A DNA stretch of 35,983 bases, from positions 1-35,983 of the forward strand of contig CALJJR010000050.1 of assembly GCA_937973905.1 (NCBI GenBank), given 5' to 3'. The notes below the pieces were generated by a model. That model worked only from the letters and a program-made list of their open reading frames with translations, did no database searches and was not told the origin of the DNA. Positions 24,672 to 33,206 of this stretch are shown piece after piece. Each line of letters starts with the position of its first letter. Positions within the stretch are counted from its first letter, which is position 1. The position numbers and the translations under genes were made by a program. The DNA comes from an uncultured Arenicella sp. GTDB lineage: Bacteria; Pseudomonadota; Gammaproteobacteria; Arenicellales; Arenicellaceae.

Positions 24672-26909
24672 GTGGAAAAATTTTTCTCACAATTGCGGCA
24701 ACGCCAAATCTTCAAAGTTGCGATTATCTATATCGTAGCAACTTGGCCGCTTATCCAAATTGTGGATATTGCCATTCCGGTGCTTGGTTTACCGGAGTCG
24801 GTGCTGCCGCTCCTATTCAAAGTCTTTTTGGTGGGTTTTCCCATCAGCCTAATCTTTGCTTGGTTAACAAATTTCACCGCCGACGGGCTGGTGAAGGCGA
24901 GTTCGACAAGTACAAATCCAGAAAAAGGCGAAAGCACCAACAAATTTAAGGCCAACCTACGTGCGTTTAGCACAATAGGTGGTGCTCTCGTCATGGCGGC
25001 CATCATCACCCTGGGCAGCCAACTCTTACTTGGCTCGAAAAACGAACCGCGGCCAGTGGCAAATAATCAAAACACTGCTACGCCAGCTAAATCTGCTGAT
25101 GATGACCGCGAATCACTCGCGGTATTGCCTTTCGAAGTGTTTAGCAACGACGTGCAAGACGAGTATTTTGTCGATGGCATGGTTGAAGAACTCCTCAACT
25201 TGCTGGCTGGAGTTCCTGAACTCAGTGTGGCTGCAAGAACCTCTTCATTCGCCTATAAGGGCGTAAGGGATAAAACCATCACTCAAATTGGTCACGAACT
25301 CGGCGTAGACACCATTCTTGAAGGCAGTATTCGCAAGAATGACCTGGAAAACAGAATTCGAGTGACGGCACAGCTTATTAATGTTGCTGACGGCAGCCAC
25401 CTGTTCTCCGAAACATTTGATCGGGAATACCGAGATATTTTTCAGATTCAAGATGAGATAGCCAAGCGCGTAACCGAGCGCATGAAATCGACACTGTTGG
25501 GCAGCCAAAAGCCAATTGAGTTTGTCGCTGGTACAACCAATGTTGATGCTATGGTCGAATATGGCAAAGGCCAAAAGGAATTAGGCCACCGCACAGCCGC
25601 ATCGCTGCAAAGGGCGATTCAACACTTTAACAAAGCGACTGCGTTAGATGATGGTTACGCACGGGCGCATGTGGGCACAGCCGACGCCACTTTGCTGTTA
25701 GCCCTGTATGGCACGCTTCCTCGCGAGACCGCCTATGAGGTGGCGCAAAAATCCATTGAAAAAGCCTTAGCGTTGCAGCCGGAGCTCGCCGCAGCGCACG
25801 CATCTCAGGGTTTGCTTTACACCGAGCAACACGAGAAAACCAAGGCCGAAGAAGCTTTTCAAAAAGCCATTGAACTCAATCCAAACTATGCGATGGCGTA
25901 TATGTGGTACGGCTCTTTAAAGCGTGACCGTGGTGAACACAGTGGCGCAAATGAATTGTTTGCCAAGGCCTCGGAATTAGATCCGAAGTCGCCGGTAGCC
26001 GCCTATAACGTCGCTTGGGGCAACTATCAATTAGGTAACGAGACAGTGGCCATGGAATGGTTCTCCAAAATCGTCGCCAACGACCCCTACTATCCTGGCG
26101 CCTACTCATTAGTTGGCCATATCCTGCGCAATAGTGGCCGACTTGCAGAATCGTCTGAAATGTTTCGGCGCGCACTGAAAGTTGATCCCAGTAGCAAACA
26201 GGCCGTTAGTGGCTTGCTAATCAATGCGATGGATTTGCAAGACGAGGGTGAAACCGACTATTGGTTTGAGCATTTGCAGGACAACCCTTCAATTCTAACT
26301 ACGAATGAACTCCATCAATTAGAAGCACGCTATTTTCTGGCGTTTAAAAAACCTGAAGAAGCTATCAAAGCGTTAGAGAAGTTAGAATTCAGCCAGTCAG
26401 AGCAATTTATTCGCTTGCTTCTAGATGGCGAAGTCGGCTACTACCTCGATGACAATGCTTCTGCCATCAAACACTTTGAGCAGCTGCGACAGACAAACTT
26501 TGCGCGCGGCCCTACTTTTCTGAGTCTCTCGGATAGCCAACCTGCGGTGCATTTAGCTCAGGCCTACCTTAGAACCAATGCGAATGATCAAGCAACACAA
26601 CTACTGAAAGAGCTTAAAACTTATCTAACCGCTGAGTTGGCTCAGAATAGCAAGAATGCGACCACTTACTACACACTGGCCTTGGTCTACGCAATGCAGG
26701 GCGACGCCAACGAATCAATAAATCATTTACAGGCGGCGATCGATTCGGGTTGGGTGCAAGTATGGCAAGCCGAAATTGAACCGATTCTATTTGAAGTAGC
26801 TAAGGAACCCCGCTTCGAGCTTATGATGGGGGGCGTTAAAGCTCGTCTTGCCTATATGCGCAGCCGCTTGAATAACTCAGAAAGTGCAGGTTTTGCAGAA
26901 CGAGGTTGA
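24672..26909 (+). CDS. Membrane-anchored TolB-like/TPR protein
   Basis: A 745-residue protein with three hydrophobic segments near the N-terminus (about residues 13-31, 45-66 and 101-120). A TolB-like/FlgO-like domain follows (148-275, opening ESLAVLPFEVFSND). The rest of the chain is built of tetratricopeptide repeats, for example AEEAFQKAIELNPNYAMAYM. Similar proteins often carry an N-terminal adenylate cyclase or DNA-binding domain, but here the N-terminus is only a membrane anchor. The start is a GTG with family-like sequence from residue 2. A signalling or scaffolding role in the inner membrane, possibly linked to the divergent receptor, is inferred. Confidence 0.83.
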   Translation: MEKFFSQLRQRQIFKVAIIYIVATWPLIQIVDIAIPVLGLPESVLPLLFKVFLVGFPISLIFAWLTNFTADGLVKASSTSTNPEKGESTNKFKANLRAFSTIGGALVMAAIITLGSQLLLGSKNEPRPVANNQNTATPAKSADDDRESLAVLPFEVFSNDVQDEYFVDGMVEELLNLLAGVPELSVAARTSSFAYKGVRDKTITQIGHELGVDTILEGSIRKNDLENRIRVTAQLINVADGSHLFSETFDREYRDIFQIQDEIAKRVTERMKSTLLGSQKPIEFVAGTTNVDAMVEYGKGQKELGHRTAASLQRAIQHFNKATALDDGYARAHVGTADATLLLALYGTLPRETAYEVAQKSIEKALALQPELAAAHASQGLLYTEQHEKTKAEEAFQKAIELNPNYAMAYMWYGSLKRDRGEHSGANELFAKASELDPKSPVAAYNVAWGNYQLGNETVAMEWFSKIVANDPYYPGAYSLVGHILRNSGRLAESSEMFRRALKVDPSSKQAVSGLLINAMDLQDEGETDYWFEHLQDNPSILTTNELHQLEARYFLAFKKPEEAIKALEKLEFSQSEQFIRLLLDGEVGYYLDDNASAIKHFEQLRQTNFARGPTFLSLSDSQPAVHLAQAYLRTNANDQATQLLKELKTYLTAELAQNSKNATTYYTLALVYAMQGDANESINHLQAAIDSGWVQVWQAEIEPILFEVAKEPRFELMMGGVKARLAYMRSRLNNSESAGFAERG

Positions 26910-27199
26910 TGCGCTTTAAGACGAGAAACACAGCCTCGCAAATGCGCTCGCTTGGCTCCGCCAAAGGAATGAAGACGGCTCGAGAAATCTGCAAATCTCC
27001 TATTTGTCAAAATTAGTCAAGAGATGACACAAGTTGTCACTCCAATCGTGAAGAAAAATTTCATTGTGTTTTCAAATGGATAAGTGACTCTGCATTCAGC
27101 TTAGGAGGGCCAAACAAAATTTTCGGTATTTTATTCTCCGATGTGCAAAATACCTTGCCAATGACTAGTTTTTTAACTGCGTGTTCGGGGGGATAACCA
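26910..27199. other. Intergenic region before the pilin gene
   Basis: A 290-base region without a credible gene. It contains the dyad TGACA-CAAGT-TGTCA (27025-27039), about 160 bases before the pilin start. I found no clear sigma-54 site of the kind that drives many pilA genes, and no sigma-70 promoter that stands out. Confidence 0.4.
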
Positions 27200-27631
27200 G
27201 TGCAAAGTACCGTCATGAAAAATGGGTTCACCTTAATCGAGCTAATGATCACCGTTGCCATAATCGGCATCTTGGTGGCGATCGCTATTCCTGCGTATTC
27301 TGATTACTCTGTGCGTGCCAACATGAGTGAGGTGATATTAGCCTCGTCTACTTGTAGGCGTGAAGTCACAGAGTTCGTGCAGACCAACAAGCGCATACCT
27401 ACCGAGCTCGAACCAGTATGCCCCCTAGCGGGGCAAACAAAGTTCGTGGATAGCATCGTGTGGAATGGGACTTCAATCACCACCACCACATCGAACTCAG
27501 CCGCACTTCGCGAGGCTGGCAGCCATGAGTTTTACTTTACTCCAACGCTAAATGACTCAAGCACCAATATACGGGCCTGGGATTGTTCAGGCACGATGGA
27601 AGCTCGTTACCTTCCTGGCATCTGCCGCTAG
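27200..27631 (+). CDS. Type IV pilin-like protein
   Basis: A 143-residue type IVa pilin or pilin-like protein. The prepilin motif G|FTLIELM is followed by the hydrophobic helix [20 protein letters not shown], with the conserved Glu at mature position 5. The C-terminal part has two cysteines ([16 protein letters not shown]) that would form the usual disulfide loop. The GTG at 27200 has six G seven bases upstream and gives a nine-residue leader. The ATG at 27215 gives a four-residue leader but has no ribosome-binding site at the right distance. No other pilus gene is nearby, so assembly proteins must be encoded elsewhere. Confidence 0.88.
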   Translation: MQSTVMKNGFTLIELMITVAIIGILVAIAIPAYSDYSVRANMSEVILASSTCRREVTEFVQTNKRIPTELEPVCPLAGQTKFVDSIVWNGTSITTTTSNSAALREAGSHEFYFTPTLNDSSTNIRAWDCSGTMEARYLPGICR

Positions 27632-27758
27632 TTGCAGGGAATCTATTAGCTAACACAACCGCCTGCCCGCTGAGGCCTAGCTCGCCACAAAGCCGAATGT
27701 AGTTGCTAGCTTGGCGCGCTCATGGCAGTCTCGCAAATAAAGCGCGGGCGACATTCAA

Positions 27759-27992
27759 ATGCGAGAAAGAAAATTAATTACCTTTTTTGAGGTAAGCGGT
27801 TCGGCTCTGGCCATCATTTACGCCTTACTGATTGCATCCAATACGGGCAATGAAGTGCTTGGCTTTGGCTTACTACTCCTATCGGCCCTGCTATTCGCAG
27901 CCTGGGCGGTCATCGATAAACGGTGGGCGTTTTTGTGTTTGCAAGGCTTTTATATTTTTTCAGCCATCGTCGGCCTAATCCGTTGGAGTTGA
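27759..27992 (+). CDS. Small inner-membrane protein, unknown
   Basis: A 77-residue protein with three hydrophobic stretches (about residues 11-26, 33-50 and 57-75) and basic residues between them, suggesting a small polytopic membrane protein. It resembles short unnamed proteins often seen in marine bacteria, but I cannot name a family. There is no good ribosome-binding site. It ends two bases before the likely TTG start of the next gene, so the two are probably translationally linked. Confidence 0.55.
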   Translation: MRERKLITFFEVSGSALAIIYALLIASNTGNEVLGFGLLLLSALLFAAWAVIDKRWAFLCLQGFYIFSAIVGLIRWS

Positions 27993-27994
27993 AT

Positions 27995-28429
27995 TTGGTC
28001 TCTCCTGCCAAACTGCAACTCTATTTCTTATTCTCACTTGCTATATATTTTAGCCCCGTGCGCGCTTCAGAGGATGCTGCCATGCCGTCAATCGTAGAAG
28101 AAATCGTTCAATCTAATTTAGATGCCTACAACCAACGTGATATCGATGCATTTATGTCATCGGTTGCCACCGACATTGAGTTGTTCTCCTTAGGTGAAGC
28201 GCAACCAAGCTTATCCGGGCTTCAGGCGGTGCGGGATTTTTATCAAACGCTGTTCGAGAACTCACCCACGCTAAATTCAACGATTATCAAACGCATCGTC
28301 ATCGGCAACAAAGTGATCGACCATGAGTCAATAAGCGGCCGTAATGGATCTGAAAGCTTGACCGAGCTGGTACTCATTTACGAGGTAGAGAACGACAAAA
28401 TTACTCGCATCACCGTCGTCAGAGAATAG
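27995..28429 (+). CDS. Secreted SnoaL/NTF2-like protein
   Basis: A 144-residue protein of the nuclear transport factor 2 / SnoaL-like fold. The helix EIVQSNLDAYNQRDIDAFMS is followed by the FYQTLFENSP and LTELVLIYEVENDKITRI strands. This fold serves many binding and isomerase roles and the substrate is not known. The TTG at 27995, with GGAG six bases upstream, gives a clean signal peptide (YFLFSLAIYFSPVRA). An ATG at 28082 would give a cytoplasmic version. The open frame also extends left into the small membrane-protein gene, but that extension is not family-like. Confidence 0.68.
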   Translation: MVSPAKLQLYFLFSLAIYFSPVRASEDAAMPSIVEEIVQSNLDAYNQRDIDAFMSSVATDIELFSLGEAQPSLSGLQAVRDFYQTLFENSPTLNSTIIKRIVIGNKVIDHESISGRNGSESLTELVLIYEVENDKITRITVVRE

Positions 28430-28437
28430 GTCCGCCC

Positions 28438-29016
28438 TTGGAACACAAGCTGATCTTGCTGGATTTAGGCGGCGTGCTTATCAAGCTCGGCGACGACCTG
28501 TTCCCAAAGCATTGGTTGTCATCAAGCCCGAGCTTTACGCTCAAAGAATGGTTTAATTCAGACACAGCTCGACAATTTGAAACTGGTGCTATTTCGGCCG
28601 ATGAATTTTTACGCCGGCTGAAAAATGATCTTCAACTAAACCAATCTGTTGAAAAAATTGGCCTCGCCTTCAATGACTGGTTGCAAGGCCTCTATCCTGA
28701 AACGGAAGACGTTCTACAGAGCCTGGCACAGCGCTACCAGCTCGCCGTTTTATCTAATACCAACGCTCTGCATGAGCAAATCATCTTGCAAAAATATCGC
28801 CTAGATCACTTGGTGAGCGACATGTTCTTTTCGCACCAGATTGGCTTAGCCAAACCAGACGCCGCCGCATTTGAGCATGTACTAAACGCGTTGAGTGTCG
28901 CGCCAAGCGACGTTATCTTTTTTGATGACAACCACGCTAATATCGAGGCCGCCAAAGGACTTGGCATGCAAGCTCACCAAGTAAACAGCGCGCTGGAGAT
29001 ACTTAACCACACCTAA
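28438..29016 (+). CDS. HAD-superfamily phosphatase, YihX-like
   Basis: A 192-residue haloacid-dehalogenase-type hydrolase. Motif I is D9-L-G (LLDLGGVLI) as in YihX, rather than the commoner DxD. Motif II is LSNTN with S106, motif III is K139 in GLAKPD, and motif IV is FFDDN with D163 and D164. YihX-type enzymes release phosphate from sugar phosphates such as glucose 1-phosphate, but the substrate here is unproven. The start is a TTG eight bases after the preceding stop, with a weak AGG, so it is likely co-transcribed with the SnoaL-like gene. Confidence 0.83.
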   Translation: MEHKLILLDLGGVLIKLGDDLFPKHWLSSSPSFTLKEWFNSDTARQFETGAISADEFLRRLKNDLQLNQSVEKIGLAFNDWLQGLYPETEDVLQSLAQRYQLAVLSNTNALHEQIILQKYRLDHLVSDMFFSHQIGLAKPDAAAFEHVLNALSVAPSDVIFFDDNHANIEAAKGLGMQAHQVNSALEILNHT

Positions 29017-29168
29017 GACTCCAGCCACCATTCTGAAGTACGAAAACGAAGCTTCACTAAGTTGAATCCGTTTTTTAGTTTTATGCATCTAATCTCAGGA
29101 ACGACAGCTTGGCTTGTGCAAGCTTCTTGCATTTTGCCGAACGATATCCCCTAGCCTAGGCCTAAAAA

Positions 29169-30278
29169 ATGAAACTACGGTACAAAATTCTATGTGGGTT
29201 TGCTTCGATAATAATTATTGCGCTCGCAACGTTAATGGTAATGATCAGTAACAACGACGCTTGCGAAAAAATCGCACAGCCTGAGATAAGCGGCCCCGTA
29301 ATGCGCGCCGCCCTGACTCGATGTTATGGATCAGCCGACGTCATCAGTTTTGAACAAATTACCAAGCCACAGCCCGTGGCTGGCGAGGTCTTGGTACGAG
29401 TCAAGGCCGCCGCCGTTAACCCGCTCGATTGGCACCAAATGCGTGGCTCTCCGTACCTTATGCGTTTGGGTTCAGGCTTGGGCAAACCTAAGAGTGCCGA
29501 GTTCGGCGTGGATTTCGCCGGCGTTGTTGAATCTGTTGGTGCAGGCGTAACTCAATTTGCGCCGGGTGATGAAGTCTTTGGTGGCTGGGGTGGTGCGTTC
29601 GCCGAATATTTAGTGATGCCCGCAAATCGCGCCATCGTCAAGAAACCATCAAGCGTGTCTTTTGCCGAAGCAGCGGCAATCCCTATTGCCGGGCTCACAG
29701 CAATACAAGCCTTAGTTAACAAAGGTGGGCTGCAACCAGGTCAGCGCGTGCTGATCAATGGCGCTTCTGGCGGTGTTGGCACCTTTGCCACGCAAATCGC
29801 CGCAGCGATGGGAGCTCATGTATCGGGTGTCTGCAGCACGCGCAACGTAGAGATGGTAAAAGGACTAGGCGCAGATCAGGTGTTTGACTACAAGACAGAA
29901 GACTACACTCAAAGCGGTCAACGATTCGATCTTATTGTTGATCTTGTTGGTAATCACAGTGTCGCAGCCAATCGATCCTTGCTCACACCCAAGGGCACTT
30001 TAGTCATCGTGGGTGCAACAAAAGGAGACTGGTTCGCTCCCTTGAAAAATGCGCTGGTGGCCGCCGTCACGCAACCATTTGTCGATCAGAAACTCGGGAT
30101 GTTCATCGCCCAACTCAACCAACAAGATTTGACTCAGCTATCCGACATGATGACCGCAGGCGAGTTAAAAACCAGGATTGATCGCACCTATAAACTCGAT
30201 GATCTTGCCACCGCAGTTCGCTATTCAGAGAGCGGGCGTGCCCGCGGAAAAATCATTATCGAGATCGAGATCGAGTAA
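29169..30278 (+). CDS. Membrane-anchored MDR-family NAD(P)H reductase
   Basis: A 369-residue medium-chain dehydrogenase/reductase of the zinc-independent quinone-oxidoreductase type. The catalytic domain begins near residue 45 and has AAAVNPLDWHQMRG and the nucleotide-binding loop GASGGVG (198-204). It lacks the usual zinc-ligand cysteines, so it likely reduces quinones or enones with NADPH. Unusually for the family, about 28 hydrophobic residues (FASIIIIALATLMVMI) precede it and would anchor it in the inner membrane. The catalytic domain would then sit outside the cytoplasm unless the anchor is inverted. The ATG is clear and no other start removes the anchor until an internal Met near residue 45. 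Confidence 0.85.
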   Translation: MKLRYKILCGFASIIIIALATLMVMISNNDACEKIAQPEISGPVMRAALTRCYGSADVISFEQITKPQPVAGEVLVRVKAAAVNPLDWHQMRGSPYLMRLGSGLGKPKSAEFGVDFAGVVESVGAGVTQFAPGDEVFGGWGGAFAEYLVMPANRAIVKKPSSVSFAEAAAIPIAGLTAIQALVNKGGLQPGQRVLINGASGGVGTFATQIAAAMGAHVSGVCSTRNVEMVKGLGADQVFDYKTEDYTQSGQRFDLIVDLVGNHSVAANRSLLTPKGTLVIVGATKGDWFAPLKNALVAAVTQPFVDQKLGMFIAQLNQQDLTQLSDMMTAGELKTRIDRTYKLDDLATAVRYSESGRARGKIIIEIEIE

Positions 30279-30431
30279 CGCTAGCCTTTTTACACGTCAG
30301 CCATCAAGAAGACGAAAAAAACGAAGCTTAATCATTGAAATATATAGATATTCTTGAGAGGTAAGCCCTCACCTGTTACACTGACTTAACACCAGAGATC
30401 ATCTTAAGCCTAGGCAGTGGGGGGAGGCATA

Positions 30432-30869
30432 TTGAGATTACTTGGATGTTTTTGCGCTGCGGTCATGTGCCGCAAACTTATAATTGGACTGATGCTGGTG
30501 GGGATAACTCACCAGAGTTACGCCTTGGATGGCTTGGCGCCCAGCGTCTGGGATTCAACCTCAGAATCCGGTTGCCGAACAACATTGACCTTTCTCAGTG
30601 ATGAGGAATATATGTTGGAAAGTAGCGATCAAATCGTGATGAAAGCCTACAAGCTCACCAAATATCGACGCACGGAGTTTTTCGTCTTTTTTCAACGCAC
30701 CGTAGCAAATAACGAGCAACTCAGTTGCGCTGGCATCAAAGCCGCAAGAATCGGCACAAGACTAAAATTCTACGCCAAATTCAATGCAGATATGACCCAG
30801 CTAGCTGTCTACCCTGAGCCGGATGAAAACTCTCAGATAAGTATCGAATATGTGAAACGAGGCAGTTAA
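30432..30869 (+). CDS. Small secreted protein, unknown
   Basis: A protein of about 145 residues with a signal peptide ending near THQSYA and a mature part of about 110 residues. Two cysteines (SGCRTT and LSCAG) probably form a disulfide. I do not recognise the family. The TTG at 30432 has an excellent GGGGAGG five bases upstream. A GTG at 30417 and an ATG at 30465 are in-frame alternatives, and the ATG would also leave a good signal peptide. Confidence 0.65.
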   Translation: MRLLGCFCAAVMCRKLIIGLMLVGITHQSYALDGLAPSVWDSTSESGCRTTLTFLSDEEYMLESSDQIVMKAYKLTKYRRTEFFVFFQRTVANNEQLSCAGIKAARIGTRLKFYAKFNADMTQLAVYPEPDENSQISIEYVKRGS

Positions 30870-31351
30870 CGGCAACGAACGCCGATTTTAATCATCGTGT
30901 TGAGTGTCACTCACTGCTTTCTTGCGCACGTGATTAGAGTCAGTTTCATCGCCTTAACGTTCGCCACCCTCTTTTGATACATCGGCTATAAGTTCGGGTG
31001 ATGTTCAATCGCAGACATCATTAAGACGAACAGCACGGTTCTGGCTTTGTGACGCATCAGTAGCGCTAGCCATTACTTCTGTAATGCTGAATTATGACGA
31101 AACCAAAAAAGCACCCATTTTCACCGGTCTTGCGGAAGCAACCTCTAGCACCATCGCAAAAGTGTTTTACCCTGCTATTGTCAGATTCTTGGAGCTCAAT
31201 GCCCCACAAACTGGTCTTTTTCTCGGGGGAAAGAGCAGATTCCATCTAATCTTTTCTAGCGGAAAATTGTACTCAGAATTCGAGAGTATCATCGCTATAA
31301 ATAAGATCGACCGAGCAATGCTCGGCCGATCAAATATCAGGTAGTTTATGC
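30870..31351. other. Intergenic region, no convincing gene
   Basis: A 480-base stretch. An open frame of 86 codons (31084-31344) has no ribosome-binding site and no recognisable family, and its end runs into the terminator of the opposite VOC gene, so I do not call it. Nothing else stands out. Confidence 0.5.
31305..31331 (-). terminator. Terminator hairpin of the VOC gene
   Basis: GATCGACCGAGC (31305-31316) pairs with GCTCGGCCGATC (31320-31331), with one mismatch and a three-base loop. On the minus strand the stem is followed by a T-rich TTATTTAT. It lies 20 bases beyond the VOC stop. Confidence 0.75.
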
Positions 31352-31720
31352 TTAAGTCATGTTGAAGAAACAAAGTTTGTTTCCATCAAGGTCGTAGACG
31401 TAACCGCCATAGAAAAAGTCAAAGCGTTGACCAGGCGCGCCGGCGTCTGTAGCACCTAATTCAATCGCTTTTTTGTAAAGTGCATCAGCACCTTCAGCCG
31501 AACCACCAGGAATAGCTACCATTTGGCCATTGCCACAGCTCTGCATTCCCTCATCAGCGGGAATACAAACAGCTAACATTGCGCCACCCTCATCGGTACC
31601 GTAGAACTTAATACGGTCCATTTCCATTAGTCTCTTGCCACCAACTAAACCCAATAGTTCGTCGTAAAAAGAGACAGCTTTGTCTAAGTCTTTTGACCCA
31701 ATAGTCGTATATCCAATCAT
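31352..31720 (-). CDS. VOC-family (glyoxalase/bleomycin-resistance fold) protein
   Basis: A 122-residue single-module member of the vicinal oxygen chelate superfamily, with the opening MIGYTTIGSKDLDKAVSFYDELLG and closing YVYDLDGNKLCFF typical of glyoxalase-like proteins. In this variant the first metal-ligand position is not the usual histidine, so catalysis cannot be assumed. Many members bind or modify small reactive molecules. It is divergent from the AhpD-like gene, with a TetR-type operator in its promoter, so it belongs to the same regulon. AGGTAA precedes the ATG. Confidence 0.85.
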   Translation of the reverse strand: MIGYTTIGSKDLDKAVSFYDELLGLVGGKRLMEMDRIKFYGTDEGGAMLAVCIPADEGMQSCGNGQMVAIPGGSAEGADALYKKAIELGATDAGAPGQRFDFFYGGYVYDLDGNKLCFFNMT

Positions 31721-31817
31721 TGTTATTACCTGTTGTTTGTTAGTTAACTCATATAAAAAATGGTCTTCAAATTCTTAAGAAACCAATTTGAGGCGCTTGA
31801 GTTTGTAGCGTGTACGC

Positions 31818-31846
31818 ATTTTGACTACCTATCGGTAGATAGTCAA
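31818..31846 (-). promoter_or_regulatory. VOC promoter with TetR-type operator in its spacer
   Basis: On the minus strand, -35 TTGACT (31841-31846) and -10 CAAAAT (31818-31823) are 17 bases apart. The operator CTACCTATCGGTAGATAG (31825-31842) fills the spacer. It matches the operator at 31943-31960 in 14 of 18 positions. Confidence 0.6.
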
Positions 31847-31914
31847 TAGCATTTGCAAAACAATTTGATGCTGATACGACTTTATTAAATGTTGCTCTAT
31901 TCATTAAAAAAAAT

Positions 31915-31960
31915 TTGACAATTAGATTCTCAACGCTATTATCTATCTATCACTAGGTAG
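31915..31960 (+). promoter_or_regulatory. AhpD-like gene promoter followed by TetR-type operator
   Basis: A perfect -35 TTGACA (31915-31920) and -10 TATTAT (31937-31942) have a 16-base spacer. The operator CTATCTATCACTAGGTAG (31943-31960) begins right after the -10 and would cover the transcription start, a classic repressor position. It is 28 bases before the ATG. Confidence 0.7.
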
Positions 31961-31988
31961 ATTTTTAGCAAAATCAGAAAGGTAAACT

Positions 31989-32294
31989 ATGTTTGACATG
32001 AATAATTTAAAGAAGGTCTCTTCTTTTAAAAAAACAGCTCCGGAAGCGATGGCCGGTTTTATCGCATTGGATCAAGCCGCTATGAAAGACGGCGCTATTC
32101 CAAAGAAATACAAAGAGCTCATGGCACTGGCCGTGGCTTTAACAACGCAATGTGGCTATTGTTTAGAAGTCCATCGTAAAGCAGCTGTCGCTGCCGGTGC
32201 CACTGAAGAAGAACTGGCAGAAGCAACATTTGTTGCTGTGGCTTTACGTGCTGGTGCGGCGTTAACGCATGGCACCCATTTAGTCGAAGACTAA
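31989..32294 (+). CDS. AhpD-like carboxymuconolactone decarboxylase-family protein
   Basis: A 101-residue all-helical protein of the CMD/AhpD family. The redox motif is C55-G-Y-C58 with H62 three residues later (CGYCLEVH), the arrangement used by AhpD-type peroxidase/reductases. Family members of this size act on peroxides or other oxidants as homo-oligomers. It is the first gene of the cluster and carries the best promoter and operator in the window. AAAGG is the ribosome-binding site. Confidence 0.9.
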   Translation: MFDMNNLKKVSSFKKTAPEAMAGFIALDQAAMKDGAIPKKYKELMALAVALTTQCGYCLEVHRKAAVAAGATEEELAEATFVAVALRAGAALTHGTHLVED

Positions 32295-32331
32295 CATTCC
32301 CCAATGGTACTCAGGTTCAATTATCAGCGAG

Positions 32332-32362
32332 CTGAGTGTTAGAAGTAGTGACTAGCACTCAG
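32332..32362 (+). terminator. Intercistronic hairpin between AhpD-like and cupin genes
   Basis: CTGAGTGTTAG (32332-32342) pairs with CTAGCACTCAG (32352-32362), 11 base pairs with one wobble, around a nine-base loop. There is no T run directly after it, so it may reduce read-through or stabilise the upstream mRNA rather than terminate fully. Confidence 0.45.
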
Positions 32363-32394
32363 TTGCTATATAGATTTAAAACCAGGTTAAAAAT

Positions 32395-33093
32395 ATGAAG
32401 ATTAATGCTGAATTTAATGAACGGGTTGTGGTTCACAGCGCCGATATGGAGTGGATTGACTCGCCGATGCCGGGTGTATCACGCCGCCCATTAGACCGTG
32501 TAGGCGGAGAAGTTGCACGTGCAACAACCATCGTACGCTATGCCCAAGGAAGCCACTTTTCTCCACATGTTCATACTGGTGGAGAAGAGTTTGTGGTTCT
32601 CGAAGGTGTCTTTCAAGACGAGCATGGTGATTTTCCTGCAGGGTCTTATATCCGCAACCCACCCCAATCAAGCCACACTCCTGGCTCTGAACCAGGGTGT
32701 GTAATCTTCGTGAAGTTGTGGCAATTTGTACCCACAGACCCCACTCATGTAAGACTCAACTCTCGTTTCATGAAACCTATTCCTGACCGCGATCACAACG
32801 GAGTTTCAGTTACATCGTTGTATATCGATGACCACGAGGAAGTGAGCATTCAAGACTGGCAAGCAAACACCGACATTTCTCTTGATGCCAGTCAGGGAAT
32901 CGAGGTGTTGGTACTTGAGGGCTCTTTTTTTGAGTCTAGCGAGGTATTAAAAAAAGGGAGTTGGTTACGCTTACCGGTTGGTAGCACTCTAACAGCCAAA
33001 GCTGGTGGCGAAGGCTGTAAAGTTTGGATTAAGCAGCATCATCTCAATCGCGTTGATCAAGAGGTAAAACGGATTGAAAACGTCAATAGCTAG
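32395..33093 (+). CDS. ChrR-type cupin protein
   Basis: A 232-residue protein with two cupin-like halves. The first half has the metal-binding set H58-x-H60, E64 and H94 (FSPHVHTGGEEF and QSSHTP) seen in the C-terminal cupin of ChrR, the anti-sigma factor that responds to singlet oxygen. The second half (about residues 135-225) keeps the fold but has lost the histidines. There is no zinc-binding anti-sigma domain and no sigma factor beside it, so it is not ChrR itself. Such stand-alone ChrR-like cupins often lie in oxidative or quinone metabolism clusters. Confidence 0.85.
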   Translation: MKINAEFNERVVVHSADMEWIDSPMPGVSRRPLDRVGGEVARATTIVRYAQGSHFSPHVHTGGEEFVVLEGVFQDEHGDFPAGSYIRNPPQSSHTPGSEPGCVIFVKLWQFVPTDPTHVRLNSRFMKPIPDRDHNGVSVTSLYIDDHEEVSIQDWQANTDISLDASQGIEVLVLEGSFFESSEVLKKGSWLRLPVGSTLTAKAGGEGCKVWIKQHHLNRVDQEVKRIENVNS

Positions 33094-33206
33094 ACAAATT
33101 TAGGCGAATCAAACCGTTTTGTGGGTGGCAGTGTCAACGCAGTTACCACCCGAGGTCTGAGGATGGTAAAGCTTATGGAAAATTTAATTGTACTGAGATA
33201 ACGACG

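Noticed and set aside
31084-31344. 86-codon open frame on the plus strand
   Set aside because: No ribosome-binding site, no recognisable family, and its end overlaps the terminator of the opposite VOC gene.
32395-33093. ChrR anti-sigma factor with its sigma-E partner
   Set aside because: The protein has the cupin but not the zinc-binding anti-sigma domain, and no sigma-factor gene is nearby.
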